Shown piece after piece: positions 60,739 through 64,000 of a stretch of 64,000 nucleotides of DNA. The stretch's first letter is position 1, and each line of letters starts with the position of its first letter. Under the pieces are notes generated by a model, which was not told where the DNA came from, ran no database searches, and worked only from the letters and a program-made list of their open reading frames with translations. The DNA is from an uncultured Clostridium sp. (lineage in GTDB: Bacteria > Bacillota > Clostridia > Clostridiales > Clostridiaceae): positions 1-64,000 of the forward strand of contig NZ_CAKVJA010000006.1 in assembly GCF_934754925.1 (NCBI RefSeq), given 5' to 3'. The position numbers and the translations under genes were made by a program.

Positions 60739-61521
60739 TTATTCTTCATCTACTTCTTTTGTTTTCCCAGATGTTGATATTAAATTATTTAAACCTTTCA
60801 GTTCTTTATAAGTTAAATCTCTCCATTCACCAATTCTTAATTCACCTAAATTTATATTCATTATTCTAATTCTTTTTAACTTCACAACTTCATATCCTAA
60901 TGCTTCACACATTCTTCTTATTTGTCTATTTAAGCCTTGAGTTAATATTATTCTGAATGTATTATTTCCTTCTTTTTTAACATAACACTTTTTTGTAACT
61001 TGACCTAAAATTTTAATTCCGTTACTCATTCTTTTTACAAACTCTTCATTAATAGGTTTATTAACAGTTACTATATATTCTTTTTCATGATTATTTCCTG
61101 CTCTTAATATTTTATTAACTATATCACCATCATTAGTCATAAATATTAATCCTTGAGAATCCTTATCTAATCTTCCTATTGGAAATATCCTTTTTTTATG
61201 ATTGACAAAATCAACTATATTACCTTTTACTTTATGCTCTGTTGTACAAGTAATTCCTACAGGTTTATTTAATACTATGTAAACTAAATCTTCATCCTTT
61301 GATATTAGTTTTCCGTTTACTTTAACCTTTTGACCTTTTGATACCTTAGTTCCCATAGTAGCTTTAACGCCATCAATAGTAACTAATCCACTTTCTATTA
61401 ACTTATCTGCCTCTCTTCTTGAACAAAAGCCTGATTCACTTATATACTTATTTAATCTAATAGTATCTCCTCTATCATTATGAACAATCACATTTTTCTT
61501 TTTTATAGACCTTTGTTGCAT
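60739..61521 (-). CDS. rluF: 23S rRNA pseudouridine synthase RluF
   Basis: A 260-residue pseudouridine synthase of the RluB/E/F group. The S4 domain (IRLNKYISESGFCSRREADKLI) is followed by the core with the catalytic aspartate in PIGRLDKDSQGLIFMTNDG (about residue 119) and the GLNRQIRRMCEALGYEVVKLKRIRIMNI segment, which is characteristic of RluF (23S U2604 in E. coli). A basic N-terminal tail of about 20 residues and an acidic C-terminal tail are extra. It lies on the same strand as the sortase/RsgI-like pair. Confidence 0.9.
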   Translation of the reverse strand: MQQRSIKKKNVIVHNDRGDTIRLNKYISESGFCSRREADKLIESGLVTIDGVKATMGTKVSKGQKVKVNGKLISKDEDLVYIVLNKPVGITCTTEHKVKGNIVDFVNHKKRIFPIGRLDKDSQGLIFMTNDGDIVNKILRAGNNHEKEYIVTVNKPINEEFVKRMSNGIKILGQVTKKCYVKKEGNNTFRIILTQGLNRQIRRMCEALGYEVVKLKRIRIMNINLGELRIGEWRDLTYKELKGLNNLISTSGKTKEVDEE

Positions 61522-61587
61522 ATTTACCTTCCTTTGTTTTTCTTAATTTTAAATTATAAATTAACCTTTTAATAAATTATATCCTAC

Positions 61588-62580
61588 TTAATTTAATTTA
61601 TGTTCAGAACCAGCATTATTAAATCTTACTTTTAAATCTTTTTTATAAATAAAATCAGCAGTTTTATCTAAAGTATTATGTTTTAAAGCTTTCCCAGTAA
61701 TTGTTACAACTATTCCTGAGCTTTTTACCATTTCATTTTCACTAGCATATTCTATTATTTTATATACTGCTTCATCAATATTATTATCTAACACACTAGT
61801 TTCTGAAATTAATGTTTTTCCTTTTTCAGTAGGCGAACTAATATTTAAAACTCTATTAAATCCATTTATTTCTATTTTAATTGTTGAAGTAGTTTCCACC
61901 ACTACTGTGCTAACTATATTATTATATTTATATATTATAGATAAAACAAAAATTAATGCAAAAATAGATATAATAGATACATATAATTTATAATCCTTTA
62001 AGCCTTTTTTTTCTATAGATTTTATTTCTTCCCCTTTAAAACAAGGTTCTTTTAATTTAAGTTTTTTAAACTCACCTAGAGATGTCATTACAATAGCATT
62101 CTTTTTATTATTTTCAAAAACTATTCCTTCAATTCCTAGACTCTCTTCATATTCAACTATATCTTTTCCTAAATCTTCATCTGTATTTTCAACTATTTGA
62201 ATATAATCTTGTAAATTTTTATATTCTGGGTTTCCTAATATTAGAGTATAAGCAATTATATACTCTCTATACTTTTTTATATACTTTGAAGTTGTTCTAG
62301 TTGCCATGCATACTGCATTTACTGGAATATCTCCTTCATTTATAAATTTATCATATAACTCACTATTAGTAGTTATGAACATTGCTATATTTAGCAACTC
62401 ATTTCTTATTGAATAACTTACATTATCTTTAATTAAATCTTTTACTAATACTTTATATCTTAATAATTCTGAATTAAACATTATTATTTGCTGATTTCTC
62501 AATTCTATTATCTCATCACTAATTAATATTAGTGATTTTATTGAAGAAAATCTGTATTTATTCTTATGAAACTTGTCCAT
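61588..62580 (-). CDS. SigI C-terminal-like domain fused to RsgI anti-sigma module
   Basis: A 330-residue membrane protein. Residues about 29-129 resemble the C-terminal (sigma4-like) domain of SigI: a conserved-looking LLNIAMFITTNSELYDKF, a TRTTSKYIKKYREYIIAYTLIL helix-turn-helix-type segment and LQDYIQ. Residues 150-187 match the RsgI N-terminal anti-sigma domain (GIVFENNKKNAIVMTSLGEF). A membrane span lies at 200-216, then an RsgI-like extracytoplasmic domain (INGFNRVLNISSPTEKGK). No sigma2 domain is present, so it cannot be a full sigma factor. The ATG at 62580 has GGAGG four bases upstream; an ATG at 62595 overlaps the sortase stop. Confidence 0.78.
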   Translation of the reverse strand: MDKFHKNKYRFSSIKSLILISDEIIELRNQQIIMFNSELLRYKVLVKDLIKDNVSYSIRNELLNIAMFITTNSELYDKFINEGDIPVNAVCMATRTTSKYIKKYREYIIAYTLILGNPEYKNLQDYIQIVENTDEDLGKDIVEYEESLGIEGIVFENNKKNAIVMTSLGEFKKLKLKEPCFKGEEIKSIEKKGLKDYKLYVSIISIFALIFVLSIIYKYNNIVSTVVVETTSTIKIEINGFNRVLNISSPTEKGKTLISETSVLDNNIDEAVYKIIEYASENEMVKSSGIVVTITGKALKHNTLDKTADFIYKKDLKVRFNNAGSEHKLN

Positions 62581-62594
62581 TTGCCCTCCAACCA

Positions 62595-63185
62595 TTACAA
62601 ATCTTCTCTTTCTATTAGTTTTCCTGTTACTATAACTCTTCTTTTAGACCCTATAGTGCATGTTATTAAAGTAATTTTCTCATAATCTGCATCATCTAAA
62701 ACCTCAACTTGATCGGGATCTACTATGAAACTATTATCAACTTGATAAGTAAATCTTCCATCCTTAGTTGTAACGATAACTTCATCTCCTACTTTAACTT
62801 TATATAAATTTATAAATGCATCAGTAAAATCAGAAACTCTATGCCCAGCCACAGCGAAATTTCCTACCTCTCCAGGCATGGCCAATTCAGGAAATCTCCC
62901 TAAAAAGTATTTAATTACATCTTCACCAGTTCCGTCTACAACTGGTTGCTTTAACTTAATTGACGGTATTTCCATTATAGCTATTGGTGTATACCCGTTT
63001 ATAGCTTCTAAGCTTACTGATTCACTATCTTCTTCATTTTTTGCTTCTGAAAGTTGATTTTCAAAAACCTGTAATAATTCATTTTGCTTATGTGAAGTAA
63101 CTATTTTTTTATAAGCAACACTTCCTATTATTCCAATACCTATAAGAATTAAAGTGACACCAAATATCCTTCTAAATTTTCCCAT
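62595..63185 (-). CDS. Class D sortase
   Basis: A 196-residue membrane-anchored transpeptidase that attaches surface proteins to the cell wall. An N-terminal anchor (about 7-24) precedes the sortase beta-barrel with the catalytic histidine in NFAVAGHRVS, the cysteine in ITLITCTIGS and the arginine in KRRVIVTGKL. PSIKLKQPVVDGTGEDVIKYFLGRFPELAMPGE is typical of clostridial class D enzymes. GGGGTGG precedes the ATG at 63185; a longer in-frame start lacks a good site. Its gene runs directly into the RsgI-like gene, suggesting co-expression. Confidence 0.88.
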   Translation of the reverse strand: MGKFRRIFGVTLILIGIGIIGSVAYKKIVTSHKQNELLQVFENQLSEAKNEEDSESVSLEAINGYTPIAIMEIPSIKLKQPVVDGTGEDVIKYFLGRFPELAMPGEVGNFAVAGHRVSDFTDAFINLYKVKVGDEVIVTTKDGRFTYQVDNSFIVDPDQVEVLDDADYEKITLITCTIGSKRRVIVTGKLIEREDL

Positions 63186-63313
63186 ATATTCCACCCCTAA
63201 AAATAATATTATTTTCCTTTTTTTGTTCATATATAATTTTTTATACATATATTATAACATAAAGCATTAAAAAAACATTAATACATTTTAATGTAAATTA
63301 TATGGGGGAGTTT

Positions 63314-63502
63314 ATGAAATATAATAAGGATAATGTTATTTATATCGATTTCATATTCAAAAGAAAAAAAATAAATTCAAAAACTGTTTTATTTTTCTAT
63401 AAGCTTTACTCAAGGGTATTTACTATATTACCAACTAGAATAAAACTTTCTAGAAATAAAAAATCGTCTTCATATAACAATCGTAAAACTTCTAACTATT
63501 AA
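63314..63502 (+). CDS. Possible small basic protein
   Basis: A 62-residue, strongly basic reading frame (many Lys, Arg and Asn; FKRKKINSK, KLSRNKKSS). The in-frame ATG at 63314 has GGGGGAG three bases upstream, which is close but usable. No domain is recognised. It lies between the sortase and ispF promoter regions. It could be real, or simply an open frame in AT-rich DNA. Confidence 0.4.
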   Translation: MKYNKDNVIYIDFIFKRKKINSKTVLFFYKLYSRVFTILPTRIKLSRNKKSSSYNNRKTSNY

Positions 63503-63582
63503 TTATAAATATCCCATTTTTGTTATATTCATAATTCATCTTTATGATAAAATATACTTAAAAAATTTAATGAGGTGATTTA

Positions 63583-64000
63583 ATGAGAATAGGAATGGGA
63601 TATGACGTACATAAATTAGTTGAAGAAAGGAATTTAATTCTAGGTGGAGTTAAAATTCCTTATGAACTTGGTTTATTAGGTCATTCAGATGCAGATGTAT
63701 TATTACATGCAATAATGGATTCTTTACTTGGTGCCGCTTCACTAGGCGATATAGGAAAACACTTTCCTGATACCGACTCTAAATACAAAGGAATATCTAG
63801 CATTGAACTTTTAAAACATGTTGGTAATCTTTTAACTAAACATAATTATAAAATTGGAAATATAGATGCAACAATAATTGCTCAAAAGCCTAAAATGGCT
63901 CCTCATATACCTAAAATGAGAGAAAATATTGCCTCTGCTTTAAATATATCAATAGATCAAATAAACGTTAAAGCAACTACAGAGGAAGGGCTTGGCTTTA
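63583..64000 (+). CDS. ispF: 2-C-methyl-D-erythritol 2,4-cyclodiphosphate synthase, truncated by window end
   Basis: The first 139 residues of IspF are present, and the window ends before the stop. The enzyme forms MEcPP in the non-mevalonate isoprenoid pathway. The metal-binding GMGYDVHKL with its Asp/His, GGVKIPYELGLLGHSDADVLLHA (second His and substrate site), GDIGKHFPDTD and KATTEEGLG are all recognisable. GAGGTG precedes the ATG. It is on the plus strand, opposite to almost all others in the window. Confidence 0.96.
   Translation, partial: MRIGMGYDVHKLVEERNLILGGVKIPYELGLLGHSDADVLLHAIMDSLLGAASLGDIGKHFPDTDSKYKGISSIELLKHVGNLLTKHNYKIGNIDATIIAQKPKMAPHIPKMRENIASALNISIDQINVKATTEEGLGF

Noticed and set aside
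63186..63248. N-terminal extension of the sortase
   Set aside because: The longer frame begins in an AT-rich stretch without a ribosome binding site, while 63185 has GGGGTGG upstream.
1..64000. CRISPR array, prophage or insertion sequence
   Set aside because: No regularly spaced direct repeats, integrase, transposase or phage structural genes were seen.

Overview
The window is a very AT-rich, gene-dense chromosomal segment of a Firmicute, best matched by Clostridium sensu stricto. The evidence is the butyryl-CoA operon crt-bcd-etfB-etfA-hbd next to rex, a monomeric [FeFe] hydrogenase, strong AGGAGG-type ribosome binding sites, GroESL under CIRCE, and an abundance of riboswitches. Almost every gene lies on the minus strand, as expected if one fork replicates the whole window. 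No phage, insertion sequence or CRISPR array was seen.

Layout. 1-11.5 kb: tRNA-Pro, a phosphodiesterase, rph-rdgB, an unknown plus-strand gene, an orphan solute-binding protein, ligA, pcrA, a candidate small RNA and rsuA. 11.6-18.5 kb: a seven-repeat triple-tyrosine-type protein, pgi, a DUF6241-like membrane protein, a VanY-type carboxypeptidase, and a flavodoxin-like reductase facing a broken HxlR regulator. 18.5-25.3 kb: guaB-guaA behind a guanine riboswitch, a prepilin peptidase, and groES-groEL. 25.5-36.5 kb: energy and redox genes (hydrogenase, ogg, and the crt-bcd-etfBA-hbd operon with a Rex operator and rex upstream).

36.7-55.4 kb is an ion-homeostasis region. It holds a Cd/Zn-type ATPase with its ArsR regulator and operator; a P2-type ATPase behind a yybP-ykoY (Mn2+) riboswitch; mgtE behind an M-box (Mg2+) riboswitch; xpt behind a second guanine riboswitch; a CLC-F-like antiporter divergent from a cation/proton antiporter that carries a fluoride riboswitch; and copZ-copA with a CsoR-like operator. 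55.5-64 kb: cstA, manC, an aldehyde dehydrogenase, a DUF4163/DUF3298 protein lying in a cluster of four perfect DnaA boxes, rluF, a SigI-C/RsgI fusion with a class D sortase, and the start of ispF.

The most unusual items are: a roughly 150-nt structured RNA with its own consensus promoter and terminator between the metal ATPase and rex; two further candidate small RNAs (about 90 nt with C-rich loops near 10.6 kb, about 64 nt near 42.8 kb); the DnaA-box cluster at 60.2-60.6 kb; the protein joining a SigI-like C-terminal domain to an RsgI anti-sigma module; and the clustering of three ion-sensing riboswitches in under 9 kb. All assignments rest on motif recognition by eye; no database search was run.
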